Origin: an uncultured Sphingobacteriaceae bacterium
GTDB lineage: Bacteria > Bacteroidota > Bacteroidia > Sphingobacteriales > Sphingobacteriaceae
Assembly (NCBI GenBank): GCA_946887045.1
Contig: CAMPKC010000008.1
Coordinates: 1-64,000, forward strand
Direction: 5' to 3'
DNA: 64,000 nt
Made by a program: the position numbers and the translations under genes. The notes beneath the pieces were generated by a model. The model made no database searches, was not told where the DNA came from, and saw nothing but the letters and a program-made list of their open reading frames with translations. How positions within the stretch are numbered: the stretch's first letter is position 1; each line of letters begins with the position of its first letter. Below are positions 16,481-25,781 of this stretch, one piece after another.

Positions 16481-19321
16481 ATGTTGAAAAATTTGATGGT
16501 TTTTGTTTTTGGTGGACTAATAAGTGTTGGCTCTTTATGGGCTCAACCCGGGAGCTATAAAAAATCAGACAAGGGAGTGTTGATTAATCTGCCTGATAAC
16601 GCAGAGTGTTCTTATTTGAAATTGGAGGTAATATCTGATAACATCATTCACGTTGTTGCTTCGGCAAAAGACGCTGCTGTTTCTCCCGCCAGTTTAATGA
16701 TAAGCGACAGTGGTCCTAAATCTGTAAAGTGGACGATAAATCAAAAATCCGATCAGCTTTATTTAACTACAGCTTCTTTAGTTGTTCAGGTCTCTTTAGC
16801 TTCAGGAACACTTGAATTTAGAGATTTAAAAGGAAAGGCCATTTTATTAAATGGCAGTAGAACTTTAACGCCCGTATCTTATAACGGAGAATCAACATAT
16901 TCCATTAAACAAGTATTTCAGGTGGCACCAGATGAAGGTTTTTATGGATTAGGCCAACATCAAAATGGAACGATGAATTATCGTGGGCAACAGGTAGAAT
17001 TATTGCAAAACAATACTGAAGTAGCTGTTCCATTTTTAGTATCCAGTAAAAATTATGGTATACTTTGGGATAATTACTCGATTACCAGAGTGGGGGATGT
17101 AAGGGAATATCAGCCCTTATCGACTTTGAAACTTCTATCAAAAGACGGAGCGTCAGGCTGGTTAACTGCCACCTATAATTCAAAGGAACAGAAACCTCCG
17201 ATTATCCGTTCCGAATCAGTAATTGATTATTCTTATTTAAAAGATCAAAAGAAATTCCCTGAGGGGTATAAGCTTGCTGGTGGTCTTATTACCTGGGAAG
17301 GATCGTTTGTATCTCCTTATTCGGGCGTTCATAATTTTCTAACCAAATACGGGGGCTACCTTAAGATATGGATTGATGGAAAGAAAGTTGCTGATAAATG
17401 GCGCCAGGCATGGAATCCCGGAACAGAATTAACCAGTTTAGATGTTGTCGAGGGTAAAAACTATTCATTAAAAATCGAATGGAAGCCGGATGGGACCGAA
17501 TCTTATATTTCAATGAATTGGTTGAGCCCCATTCCCGAAAAAGATAAAAACAATTTTGCTTTTCAGTCCGAAGCTGGTGATGCTATTAACTATTATTTTA
17601 TTTATGGTAAAAATGCTGACGAGGTAATTAGCGGATACCGCACATTGACCGGTAAAGCTACAATGTTACCTAAATGGGCAATGGGCTTATGGCAAAGCCG
17701 CGAACGCTATAAAACACAAGCCGAGATTCTGAATACAGTAAAAGAGTTCAGGAACAGAAAAATTCCTCTGGATAATATCGTGTTAGATTGGTCGTATTGG
17801 AAAGAAGATCAATGGGGTAGTCAAAAGTTTGACGAAACCCGGTTTCCCGACCCTTCAGGGATGATTAAAGAGCTTCATGAGAAATACAATACCCGCTTCA
17901 TGATCTCGGTATGGGCTAAATTTTATGAAGGGATAGATAGTTATAAAGAATTTGATAAAAATGGCTGGCTTTATAAGAGAAACATCCTTGACGGAAGACT
18001 GGACTGGATTGGAAAAGGTTACAAGAATACCTTTTACGACGCTTATAATCCTGAAGCACGCAAGGGATTTTGGAATTTACTTAACCAGCATTTATACTCA
18101 AAAGGTATCGACGCATGGTGGATGGACGCATCAGAACCAGATATTCACTCAAATTTAGATATCGCCAGCAGAAAAGAAATAACTAACCCTAATTACCTTG
18201 GTTCGTCAACTAAATATTTTAACGCCTTTCCCTTACAAAATGCTAAAGGAATTTATGAAGGTCAGCGTGCAACGAATCCAAACAATAGAGTTTTTATTCT
18301 TACACGTTCTGCTTACGCTGGCTTACAACGTTACGGCGCTGCAACCTGGAGTGGCGATATAGCTTCCCGATGGGAGGATTTTAAAGCTCAAATACCGGCG
18401 GGTATAAACTTTTCTTTATCAGGAATACCATACTGGACAACTGATATTGGCGGGTTTGCGGTAGAAAAACGCTATGAAGATGCTACGGGAAAAGATTTGG
18501 ACGAATGGCGCGAATTACAAACCCGCTGGTATCAGTTCGGAGCGTTTACCCCTTTATTTAGAGTACACGGGCAGTTGCCATACCGTGAAATTTACAATAT
18601 AGCTCCCGAAAGTCATCCCGCATACCAGAGCATGCTTTATTATAACAAACTGCGCTATCGTTTAATGCCCTACATCTATTCAATGGTTGGCAAAACTTAT
18701 CATGATGATTATACCATTATGCGCGGGTTAATTATGGACTTTCCAAACGACAACTCGGTTAAAAATATAGGCGACCAGTACATGTTCGGACCCTCTCTTT
18801 TAATCAATCCGGTATACCAATATGGTGCAAAAAGTAGGGAGCTGTATTTACCAGGAGGTACAAACTGGTATGATTTATACACCGGAAAATTTTTAGCTGG
18901 CGGAAAATCCATTACCGCTGAAGCTCCTTATGAAAAGATGCCTGTGTATGTAAAAGAAGGTTCCATAATACCTTTCGGTCCAGAGCTGCAATATACTTCC
19001 GAAAAGCCGGCTGACTCACTCACTTTGTTTGTATACACTGGTAAGGATGGCTCTTTTACTTTGTATGAAGATGAAGGAACTAACTATAGCTATGAGAAAG
19101 GAGAGTTTTCGACGATCTCATTTTTGTACAGTGAAAAATCACGAACCTTATCAATAAAAAATCGTAAGGGAATTTATCCTGAGATGTTAAAAAACAGAGT
19201 TTTTAATGTGGTTTGGATAAGTGAAACTTCCGAAACTCCTTTTAATCTTAATATAAAACCAATGGAAACAATTGTCTATTCCGGCAAAGAAGTGCATGTA
19301 AAAATGAATAATAATCAATAA
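16481..19321 (+). CDS. GH31 alpha-xylosidase with PA14 insert
   Basis: Removes alpha-1,6-linked xylose from the non-reducing end of xyloglucan oligosaccharides, probably in the periplasm. I chose the ATG at 16481 because it gives a clean signal peptide (MLKNLMVFVFGGLISVGSLWAQ split at WAQ); an in-frame GTG at 16454 gives a less typical start. The N-terminal beta-domain is followed by a PA14 insert at about residues 265-350 (WEGSFVSPYSGVHNF, IDGKKVADKW). The catalytic barrel carries the nucleophile D549 in WWMDASEPD and the acid/base D626 in TWSGDIASRW. The PA14 insert and WWMDA-type active site match the Bacteroides ovatus xyloglucan enzyme BoGH31A more than YicI. It is the first enzyme gene after the regulator. 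Confidence 0.9.
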   Translation: MLKNLMVFVFGGLISVGSLWAQPGSYKKSDKGVLINLPDNAECSYLKLEVISDNIIHVVASAKDAAVSPASLMISDSGPKSVKWTINQKSDQLYLTTASLVVQVSLASGTLEFRDLKGKAILLNGSRTLTPVSYNGESTYSIKQVFQVAPDEGFYGLGQHQNGTMNYRGQQVELLQNNTEVAVPFLVSSKNYGILWDNYSITRVGDVREYQPLSTLKLLSKDGASGWLTATYNSKEQKPPIIRSESVIDYSYLKDQKKFPEGYKLAGGLITWEGSFVSPYSGVHNFLTKYGGYLKIWIDGKKVADKWRQAWNPGTELTSLDVVEGKNYSLKIEWKPDGTESYISMNWLSPIPEKDKNNFAFQSEAGDAINYYFIYGKNADEVISGYRTLTGKATMLPKWAMGLWQSRERYKTQAEILNTVKEFRNRKIPLDNIVLDWSYWKEDQWGSQKFDETRFPDPSGMIKELHEKYNTRFMISVWAKFYEGIDSYKEFDKNGWLYKRNILDGRLDWIGKGYKNTFYDAYNPEARKGFWNLLNQHLYSKGIDAWWMDASEPDIHSNLDIASRKEITNPNYLGSSTKYFNAFPLQNAKGIYEGQRATNPNNRVFILTRSAYAGLQRYGAATWSGDIASRWEDFKAQIPAGINFSLSGIPYWTTDIGGFAVEKRYEDATGKDLDEWRELQTRWYQFGAFTPLFRVHGQLPYREIYNIAPESHPAYQSMLYYNKLRYRLMPYIYSMVGKTYHDDYTIMRGLIMDFPNDNSVKNIGDQYMFGPSLLINPVYQYGAKSRELYLPGGTNWYDLYTGKFLAGGKSITAEAPYEKMPVYVKEGSIIPFGPELQYTSEKPADSLTLFVYTGKDGSFTLYEDEGTNYSYEKGEFSTISFLYSEKSRTLSIKNRKGIYPEMLKNRVFNVVWISETSETPFNLNIKPMETIVYSGKEVHVKMNNNQ

Positions 19322-19369
19322 ACCTAAATGACCTAATATGAATAAAACAAGTACAAAAAAAACCTAACA

Positions 19370-19409
19370 CTTTTCATGAATGGCTGAGAAGCTTTTCACC
19401 AATGAAAAG
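19370..19409. repeat. Inverted repeat in the leader of the SusC-like gene
   Basis: CTTTTCAT (19370-19377) and ATGAAAAG (19402-19409) could form an 8-bp stem around a 24-base loop in the gap between the GH31 and SusC-like genes. It might affect relative expression of susC/susD. Support is weak because the arms are AT-rich. Confidence 0.3.
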
Positions 19410-19457
19410 AAAAATCCTATAAACCAATTTATTAGTAACTGATCAATTTAAATTACA

Positions 19458-22400
19458 ATGATAATAAGAGAAAAAAGAAGGCTAAAAGTCTTTCTGTGGA
19501 CACTAATTTCCATGTTTATGTTTAGTCAGCTAGGCTATGCACAAGAAAAAAGCATTACGGGGAAGGTTACGAGTGGGGAAGATAACCAAAGCTTACCTGG
19601 TGTAAGTGTTAAATTAAAAGGTCAATCAACAGGTGTTGTCACCGATATTAACGGTAACTATCGTATTAACGCAAATTCTTCCGATGTACTTGTATTTAGT
19701 TCTATCGGGTTAAAAACTCAGGAAATAAGGGTTGGAGATAAAAGTGTTATTAATGTTTCACTTGTTAGCGATGCCACTTCACTAACGGAAGTAGTGGTAA
19801 ATGTTGGTTATGGTGTTCAGAAGAAAAAGCTTACCACCGGTGCCAATTTACAGGTGAAAGGCGAAGATATTCAAAAACAAAGTAGTACCAATGCATTGCA
19901 AGCCTTACAAGGACAAACACCAGGGGTGCAAATCACTACAAGTTCAGGCCAACCGGGGTCTGGTTTAAATGTTATTATTCGGGGAAAAGGTACCATTGGT
20001 AACTCAGGACCTTTATATGTAGTTGATGGATTATTTAATGTAGATATTTCAGCTATAAATCCGGCAGATATTGAAAGTATTGATGTGTTAAAAGATGCAG
20101 CTTCTGCCGCTATTTACGGATCGAATGCTGCTAATGGGGTAGTCCTTGTTACTACTAAAACTGGAAAAAAAGGAACCCGTTCGTCTATTACTTTTGATGC
20201 CTATACAGGAGTTCAACAATTAGAGAACAAAGCAAGGCTGCTAAATTCGCAAGAGTTTGCTACTATCATGAATGAAGCGGCAGTTAATTCTGGAAAAGCA
20301 CCAATATTTACCAATGATAGTATTGCCAAAATGGGTTTAGGAACCGATTGGCTTGATCAAATGTTTGTAAAAAACGCAGCTACCAAGAATTATGTTTTTG
20401 GAGCTCAGGGTGCTAGTGAGGGTTCGGTTTATTCGGCATCCTTATCGTACACAGGCCAGGAAGGTTTGGTCGGCGGCAGAGATATCTCGAATTACGACCG
20501 CTATAACTTTAGGGTAAACACTGAACACAATTTATATAAAGATGTAATAAAAATTGGGCAGCACCTAAATTTTGCTTATACAAAAACCAACGGAATTGGG
20601 GTGGGCGGCCAGTATAATAATACTCTAAGAAGTGCTTTTAGTACCAGTCCATTTTTAAAAATGTATGATGAAGATGGCAACTATTTCAATAATGATGTTG
20701 CAGGGGTGTGGAACCGCGGTGAAGCAAATCCGTATGCAGAGATGGTTTTAAACAATCAAAACCGAAATAACGATCAAAAGCTGTTCGGAGATATTTATGC
20801 CTCGGTTACACCCATAAAAGGTTTAACCTTCAGAACCAGCTTGGGGATTAACTATGGAAGCAACGAAGGCCGCTCATTCTTTCCTATCTATCGTCTTTCG
20901 CAATTCTCTTTCAGAAATAATACAGTTGTCAACCAATCAATGGGTAAAAACAAAACCATCCAATTTGACAACTTGCTTAGCTATAAGTTTGATTTAAAGA
21001 ATACCCACAATTTTGAATTAATGGCGGGCTCAACCTCTATTTCAAGTGATGGGTCTGGTATGTTTGGAAGTAACCAGGACTTGGTTTTTGCAGACCTTGA
21101 CCACGCTTATTTAAACAATGCTACTAATAAAGATGGTACAGCGCTAAGTCTGAATGGTTCACCCTGGGAGGCTAAACAATTATCATACTTCGGAAGACTG
21201 CAGTATAATTACAGAGAAACCTACTTGTTGAATGCTACTTTCAGGGCAGACGGCTCTTCTAACTTTGCAGAAGGCCACCAATGGGGATATTTTCCTTCAG
21301 TTTCGGCAGGCTGGGTAGCTACAAACGAAACCTTTTTAGCCAATAGCCGCAATTGGTTGGATTTCTTAAAAGTGCGCTTGAGCTGGGGACAGGTAGGAAA
21401 CCAGAACGTGGGTGGATATAATTATTTAGCTCCAATACAATTACGCAATACCAACTATTCATTTGGTACTGTTGAAGGAGAACTTACTCCCGGTGCATTT
21501 CCAAGCAGGCTAGCAAACCCGGATATTAAGTGGGAAACCTCAGAGCAAACCAATATTGGAATTGATGCTCGTTTTTTAAGCAATAAATTTAATCTAAATG
21601 CTGATTACTATATTAAAAAGACTAAAGACTGGTTAATACAGGCACCAGTTTTAGCTACCGCAGGCGCCGATGCTCCTTTTATAAATGGAGGAAATGTTAA
21701 AAACTCCGGAATTGAGCTTGCCTTAACATATAATAATAAGGTTGGTGCATTTAATTATTCTGTTGGTGTAAACGGTGCTTATAATAAGAATACAATCGGC
21801 AGTATCCCAACCGATGACGGTATAATTCATGGAAATACAAATTCCTTATATGCTAACTCGCCAGAGTTCTACAGGGCTGAAAACGGTTATCCGGTTGGGT
21901 ATTTCCGTGGGTTTAAAACTGCCGGTGTTTTTCAAACAGAAGAAGAGGTAGCAGCTTACAGATCAACATCGGGTAAACTTATTCATCCGACTGCGGCTCC
22001 GGGAGATGTGAAATTTGTGGATATTAATGATGATGGAATTATCAACGACGCTGATAAGACCCTGATTGGGGATCCAAATCCCGACTATACCATTGGATTA
22101 AATTTATCTGCAAACTATAAAGGTTTTGATTTCTACGTGCTTGCTTCAGGTGTTATGGGTAATCAGATTATGCAGTCATGGCACAACCAATCAAGTTCAT
22201 TAGGAAACTATTCTGCAGCTATTTTAAATCGCTGGCATGGGCCAGGTTCATCCAATACTATGCCTCGTGTCACAGAAGACAACCGGAACTTTACACAAAT
22301 CTCTGATTTGTATGTTCAAGATGGTGATTTTCTACGCATTAGTAACCTTACTATTGGATATGATTTATCTAAGGTTCTTAGAAAGAGTTATTTAGGTAAA

Positions 22401-22559
22401 GTTAGACTGTATGCTGCGGCTTTAAATCTAATTACTTTCACCAAATACGATGGTATGGATCCTGAAATTGGTTATGGCGAAGGCTTTTCTTCAGGAGTAG
22501 ATTTGGGTTATTACCCTCGCCCGAGAACGTTGATGTTCGGTGCAAATGTTAGATTTTAA
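19458..22559 (+). CDS. SusC-like TonB-dependent outer-membrane transporter
   Basis: Imports large oligosaccharides across the outer membrane using TonB energy. It is 1033 residues, with a signal peptide ending at GYAQ. A carboxypeptidase-regulatory-like domain (about 30-110) contains GVSVKLKGQSTGV and TDINGNYRI, followed by the SusC-type junction EVVVNVGYGVQKKKLTTGA. The plug domain contains VVDGLFNVDISAINPADIES and DVLKDAASAAIYGSNAANG. The 22-strand barrel ends in an aromatic-rich strand (FGANVRF). It lacks an N-terminal STN signalling domain, consistent with control by the hybrid regulator and not by an anti-sigma factor. It pairs with the SusD-like gene 20 bases downstream. Confidence 0.96.
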   Translation: MIIREKRRLKVFLWTLISMFMFSQLGYAQEKSITGKVTSGEDNQSLPGVSVKLKGQSTGVVTDINGNYRINANSSDVLVFSSIGLKTQEIRVGDKSVINVSLVSDATSLTEVVVNVGYGVQKKKLTTGANLQVKGEDIQKQSSTNALQALQGQTPGVQITTSSGQPGSGLNVIIRGKGTIGNSGPLYVVDGLFNVDISAINPADIESIDVLKDAASAAIYGSNAANGVVLVTTKTGKKGTRSSITFDAYTGVQQLENKARLLNSQEFATIMNEAAVNSGKAPIFTNDSIAKMGLGTDWLDQMFVKNAATKNYVFGAQGASEGSVYSASLSYTGQEGLVGGRDISNYDRYNFRVNTEHNLYKDVIKIGQHLNFAYTKTNGIGVGGQYNNTLRSAFSTSPFLKMYDEDGNYFNNDVAGVWNRGEANPYAEMVLNNQNRNNDQKLFGDIYASVTPIKGLTFRTSLGINYGSNEGRSFFPIYRLSQFSFRNNTVVNQSMGKNKTIQFDNLLSYKFDLKNTHNFELMAGSTSISSDGSGMFGSNQDLVFADLDHAYLNNATNKDGTALSLNGSPWEAKQLSYFGRLQYNYRETYLLNATFRADGSSNFAEGHQWGYFPSVSAGWVATNETFLANSRNWLDFLKVRLSWGQVGNQNVGGYNYLAPIQLRNTNYSFGTVEGELTPGAFPSRLANPDIKWETSEQTNIGIDARFLSNKFNLNADYYIKKTKDWLIQAPVLATAGADAPFINGGNVKNSGIELALTYNNKVGAFNYSVGVNGAYNKNTIGSIPTDDGIIHGNTNSLYANSPEFYRAENGYPVGYFRGFKTAGVFQTEEEVAAYRSTSGKLIHPTAAPGDVKFVDINDDGIINDADKTLIGDPNPDYTIGLNLSANYKGFDFYVLASGVMGNQIMQSWHNQSSSLGNYSAAILNRWHGPGSSNTMPRVTEDNRNFTQISDLYVQDGDFLRISNLTIGYDLSKVLRKSYLGKVRLYAAALNLITFTKYDGMDPEIGYGEGFSSGVDLGYYPRPRTLMFGANVRF

Positions 22560-22579
22560 CTTTTATCGAAAATAAAATT

Positions 22580-24178
22580 ATGAAGACTTTTAATATATAT
22601 ATACTGGCAATGTCTCTACTACTCGTGGGGGCATGCAAGAAAGATTTCCTGAATACAGAAGATGTAACTAACGCTACTGAGGAGAATTTTTATAAAACAC
22701 CTGAAGACGGATTTAAAGCATTAGTAGGATGCTATGACGGATTACAACAAGTTTATGATAACGGAGTCGCTTTCCCTCTTGCTTCAGAAGTAATGTCTGA
22801 CAATGTTTTTGGAGGCACTGGTAATTCGGATGGATTTGGTTATCGGATGATGGATGAATTTGATAAGTCAGTTTCTCCTGTTGATGTAAACATGTTTTCT
22901 GGGAATTGGATTGCTTATTATAAAGCTTTACTACGCTGTAATATGCTCATCAGTAAACTAGATCAGGTTAATTGGGGAGCTAATACAACTTTAAGGAATA
23001 CATATGAAGCTGAAACCCGGTTTATAAGGGCTTACTTGTACTTTGATATGGTGAGACTTTGGGGTAATGTTCCTTTACTTACGGCTCCTTCAAAAGAAAA
23101 TGTTCCGCAAGCAAGCGCTGAAGAGATATATAAAGTAATAGCAGAAGATCTAAAATTTGCGGTCACAAATTTGCCTGCAACCTCTTTTGGTGCTCAAGCT
23201 CCAGCTACTTATGGTAGAGTAACCAAATGGGCGGCAGCAGCCTTAACTGGCCGTGTTTATTTGTTTTATACTGGGTATTATGCTAAACCTGATTTAGCTG
23301 GGGTGATAAGCAAGGGCGAAGCTTTAGGTTATCTAGAGAATGTTATTGCTGCTGGCGGTTTTGGGTTGGTAAGTAACTTTGCTCATTTATGGCCTGCTTC
23401 AGGTGCAAATTATGCTGGGGAAGATAATAAGGAGACCGTATTTGCTATTAAATATACTTTTACCAGTGATTATAATGGAAATACTGATGGAAACCATTGG
23501 TTGGTAATGAATGGTATTCGAGTTCAATCCCATCCTCCTTATGGAATGGGTTGGGGTGCATGTACAGTATCTCCAAAATTATGGGATGCATACAGCAGTA
23601 CTGATACCAGAAAAATAGCATCCATTATCTCCATAGCTGGTGAAAGTATCAACTTTACTAACCAAAAAGATCAGCGTGAGTATACTGGGTATTATACTAA
23701 AAAGTATACCCCCTTGGCAAGAGATTCTGCAGGAACTGCTATTTCAGTTACAGACGGCAAAGGAGCAAACAGCTTTCAAATCTCACAATTTCAAGATTTT
23801 GTAGCTATTCGTTACTCGGATGTTTTATTAATGGCTGCAGAGCTGGGTAGTCCCAATGCTCAGTCGTATTTCGATCAAGTAAGACAACGCGCTTATGGTG
23901 GAGATTTCATTTCAATACCTGCAACACAAGCTAACATAATGGCAGAACGCCGTCTAGAATTTGCTTTCGAAGGTATCCGGTACTATGATCTTCTCCGTCA
24001 GGGGATAAGTGTAGCCGCTGCTACAATTGCCGAAAGTACAACCGTTAAGAACGGAGGGGTGAGTACGACTAAAACTATTTCTGGTGCTAAAATAGCTGAA
24101 ACAAAAGGATTTGTTCAAATTCCCTATGATCAGATTAATTTATCTCATGGTGTATTAGTTCAAAATCAGGGCTGGTAA
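22580..24178 (+). CDS. SusD-like glycan-binding lipoprotein
   Basis: Surface lipoprotein that lids the SusC-like transporter and captures oligosaccharides. It is 532 residues with lipobox LVGAC (Cys19). The N-terminal CKKDFLNTEDVTNATEENFY is the usual SusD start, and the TPR-like helices include ETRFIRAYLYFDMVRLWGNVPLL. The C-terminal RagB/SusD signature MAERRLEFAFEGIRYYDLLRQG is split only slightly from consensus. Length and order are normal. It lies 20 bases after the SusC-like gene and 40 bases before the next lipoprotein gene, so it is in the same operon. Confidence 0.95.
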   Translation: MKTFNIYILAMSLLLVGACKKDFLNTEDVTNATEENFYKTPEDGFKALVGCYDGLQQVYDNGVAFPLASEVMSDNVFGGTGNSDGFGYRMMDEFDKSVSPVDVNMFSGNWIAYYKALLRCNMLISKLDQVNWGANTTLRNTYEAETRFIRAYLYFDMVRLWGNVPLLTAPSKENVPQASAEEIYKVIAEDLKFAVTNLPATSFGAQAPATYGRVTKWAAAALTGRVYLFYTGYYAKPDLAGVISKGEALGYLENVIAAGGFGLVSNFAHLWPASGANYAGEDNKETVFAIKYTFTSDYNGNTDGNHWLVMNGIRVQSHPPYGMGWGACTVSPKLWDAYSSTDTRKIASIISIAGESINFTNQKDQREYTGYYTKKYTPLARDSAGTAISVTDGKGANSFQISQFQDFVAIRYSDVLLMAAELGSPNAQSYFDQVRQRAYGGDFISIPATQANIMAERRLEFAFEGIRYYDLLRQGISVAAATIAESTTVKNGGVSTTKTISGAKIAETKGFVQIPYDQINLSHGVLVQNQGW

Positions 24179-24218
24179 GCAATAGCAATCAAAGGAATCA
24201 CATTTTAATATTATTAAC

Positions 24219-25634
24219 ATGAAATATTTAAAGAATTTATCCTGGTTATTGCTGTTTGCAATAGCCTTCATGTCCGCCTGCAAAAAACAGGATCCTGAAT
24301 TGGGCAGAATGCTCGATAAGTCAGAAGTGAAATTTGAAGTGGTGCAAGATTTAGCAGCCGATCCAGGTGGTAATACAGTTATTTTAATTAACAAAACTCC
24401 GGAAACAGTTGCTATGTGGGACTACGGAACTGGCAAGTCGAATCGTTTAAGAGACACTGTCAAGTATGCTTTCACTGGTGATTATGTGATTAAGTTCTCA
24501 GTTATGACTGATGGAGGAATAGTAGAAGCAGATCCTGTTACCATTAAGGTTACAAAGGATAACCTAAACTATGTAAATGATCCTCTTTGGACTCTACTTT
24601 CTGGCGGCGTTGGCAAAGAAAAAACCTGGGTTCTTGATGTAAATGCAAATGGTGATAAGAAAGTCTTTTCAAGTCCTATTTATTTTGCCGGACAGGATAA
24701 TGCATATGGTACTCTTGCTGACGATGGAAACAGTATTATTTGGAGTCAGGTATGTGAAGTTCCTAACGGACCCAACTGCTGGATCTACGCACCTAATTAT
24801 ACAAGTGATACCTGGGCTGCAGATAAAAAGGATTATGGTTATCTCACATTCAGTTTAAAAGGAGGACCTTTCTTAAAGGCTGACCACAAGGGAGTGTCCG
24901 GATTAGGTGTTGAGGAAGGAACGTATTTTCTTGATGTGAACACTAAGATGTTAACTACTGCAGGTGCATCCATTTTGGGTGTTAACTTTACTCATGGTGA
25001 TGCTGGCAATATTTATAGCGTAAAAGTAATTTCTTTGACCGAGAATACTATGCAGTTAGCTGTTAAGCATAAAAGTAAAAATGAATATCAGGTTCTTAAT
25101 TATCTTTCAAAATCGTTTAGTGATGCCTGGGTTGCTCCACCTCCGGCTGCTCCGGTTACTGATCCTGGTTTTAACCCCAAATTTGCGGCAGGGGGATTGT
25201 TGAACTTTTTAACTGATGGAGTATCTCGCACCTGGAAGATGGATGCTGAAGGAAATCCGGTAGACTGGTTGGCCGCAGGAAAAGGATGGACAACAGACTT
25301 TACCAGCACAGCAGGTTGGGGTTGGGATCCTGCAAGCTGGAACGCAGCACTTGAGGATTCATATATCAAGTTTGAGAAAAATGGATTAAAATACACTCGT
25401 TTCCAGGGCGGCGCAAAAACTACTGGTACGTTTACAATAGACGAAAGTACGAACGAGGTCACATTGGTAGGCAATACCTTATTACAGAACCCGTCCAGCT
25501 GGATGAGCTCGACTCAAACGAAGCTGAAAGTGGTAAAAGCCTTTCCAACTGATATAAGTAAAGGTATTTGGTTTGGCGTTAGTTATGATACCGCTAAAAA
25601 CGAGTGGTTTGCTCTCCACTATGTATTATTCTAA
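24219..25634 (+). CDS. Surface glycan-binding lipoprotein with two tandem beta-modules
   Basis: A 471-residue lipoprotein (lipobox FMSAC, Cys21) in the position usually held by SusE/F or SGBP proteins, immediately after susD. Residues about 30-110 form a PKD/Ig-like domain (MWDYGTGKSNRLRDTVKYAF). Two related modules follow: about 125-305 begins LLSGGVGKEKTWVLD, and about 328-471 begins LTDGVSRTWKMD. Each shows a TW-x-(L/M)-D opening, aromatic-rich middle strands, and a GTY/GTF-x-D/I strand near its end. Aromatic-rich surfaces of this sort bind beta-glucan chains. A xyloglucan-binding role is inferred from context; I do not recognise a named family with certainty. Confidence 0.75.
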   Translation: MKYLKNLSWLLLFAIAFMSACKKQDPELGRMLDKSEVKFEVVQDLAADPGGNTVILINKTPETVAMWDYGTGKSNRLRDTVKYAFTGDYVIKFSVMTDGGIVEADPVTIKVTKDNLNYVNDPLWTLLSGGVGKEKTWVLDVNANGDKKVFSSPIYFAGQDNAYGTLADDGNSIIWSQVCEVPNGPNCWIYAPNYTSDTWAADKKDYGYLTFSLKGGPFLKADHKGVSGLGVEEGTYFLDVNTKMLTTAGASILGVNFTHGDAGNIYSVKVISLTENTMQLAVKHKSKNEYQVLNYLSKSFSDAWVAPPPAAPVTDPGFNPKFAAGGLLNFLTDGVSRTWKMDAEGNPVDWLAAGKGWTTDFTSTAGWGWDPASWNAALEDSYIKFEKNGLKYTRFQGGAKTTGTFTIDESTNEVTLVGNTLLQNPSSWMSSTQTKLKVVKAFPTDISKGIWFGVSYDTAKNEWFALHYVLF

Positions 25635-25684
25635 TTAATAACAGCATTGCCTGTGTCACATGTGCTAAACAGGTATGCTATTAT

Positions 25685-25717
25685 CAATCAGACCCGGATT
25701 TTATTCGGGTCTGATTG
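25685..25717 (+). repeat. Strong hairpin between the binding-protein and GH74 genes
   Basis: CAATCAGACCCG (25685-25696) and CGGGTCTGATTG (25706-25717) form a perfect 12-bp stem with a 9-base loop. No T-run follows, so it is more likely an mRNA-stabilising or processing hairpin, or a leaky terminator, than a full stop. It would separate the susC/susD/binding-protein segment from the enzyme segment. Confidence 0.7.
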
Positions 25718-25781
25718 TATGTCATCTGGAAATATTAAAAATAACATCTTCTAAAATTAGTAGCTAGCGTCTAAGGTTGTA

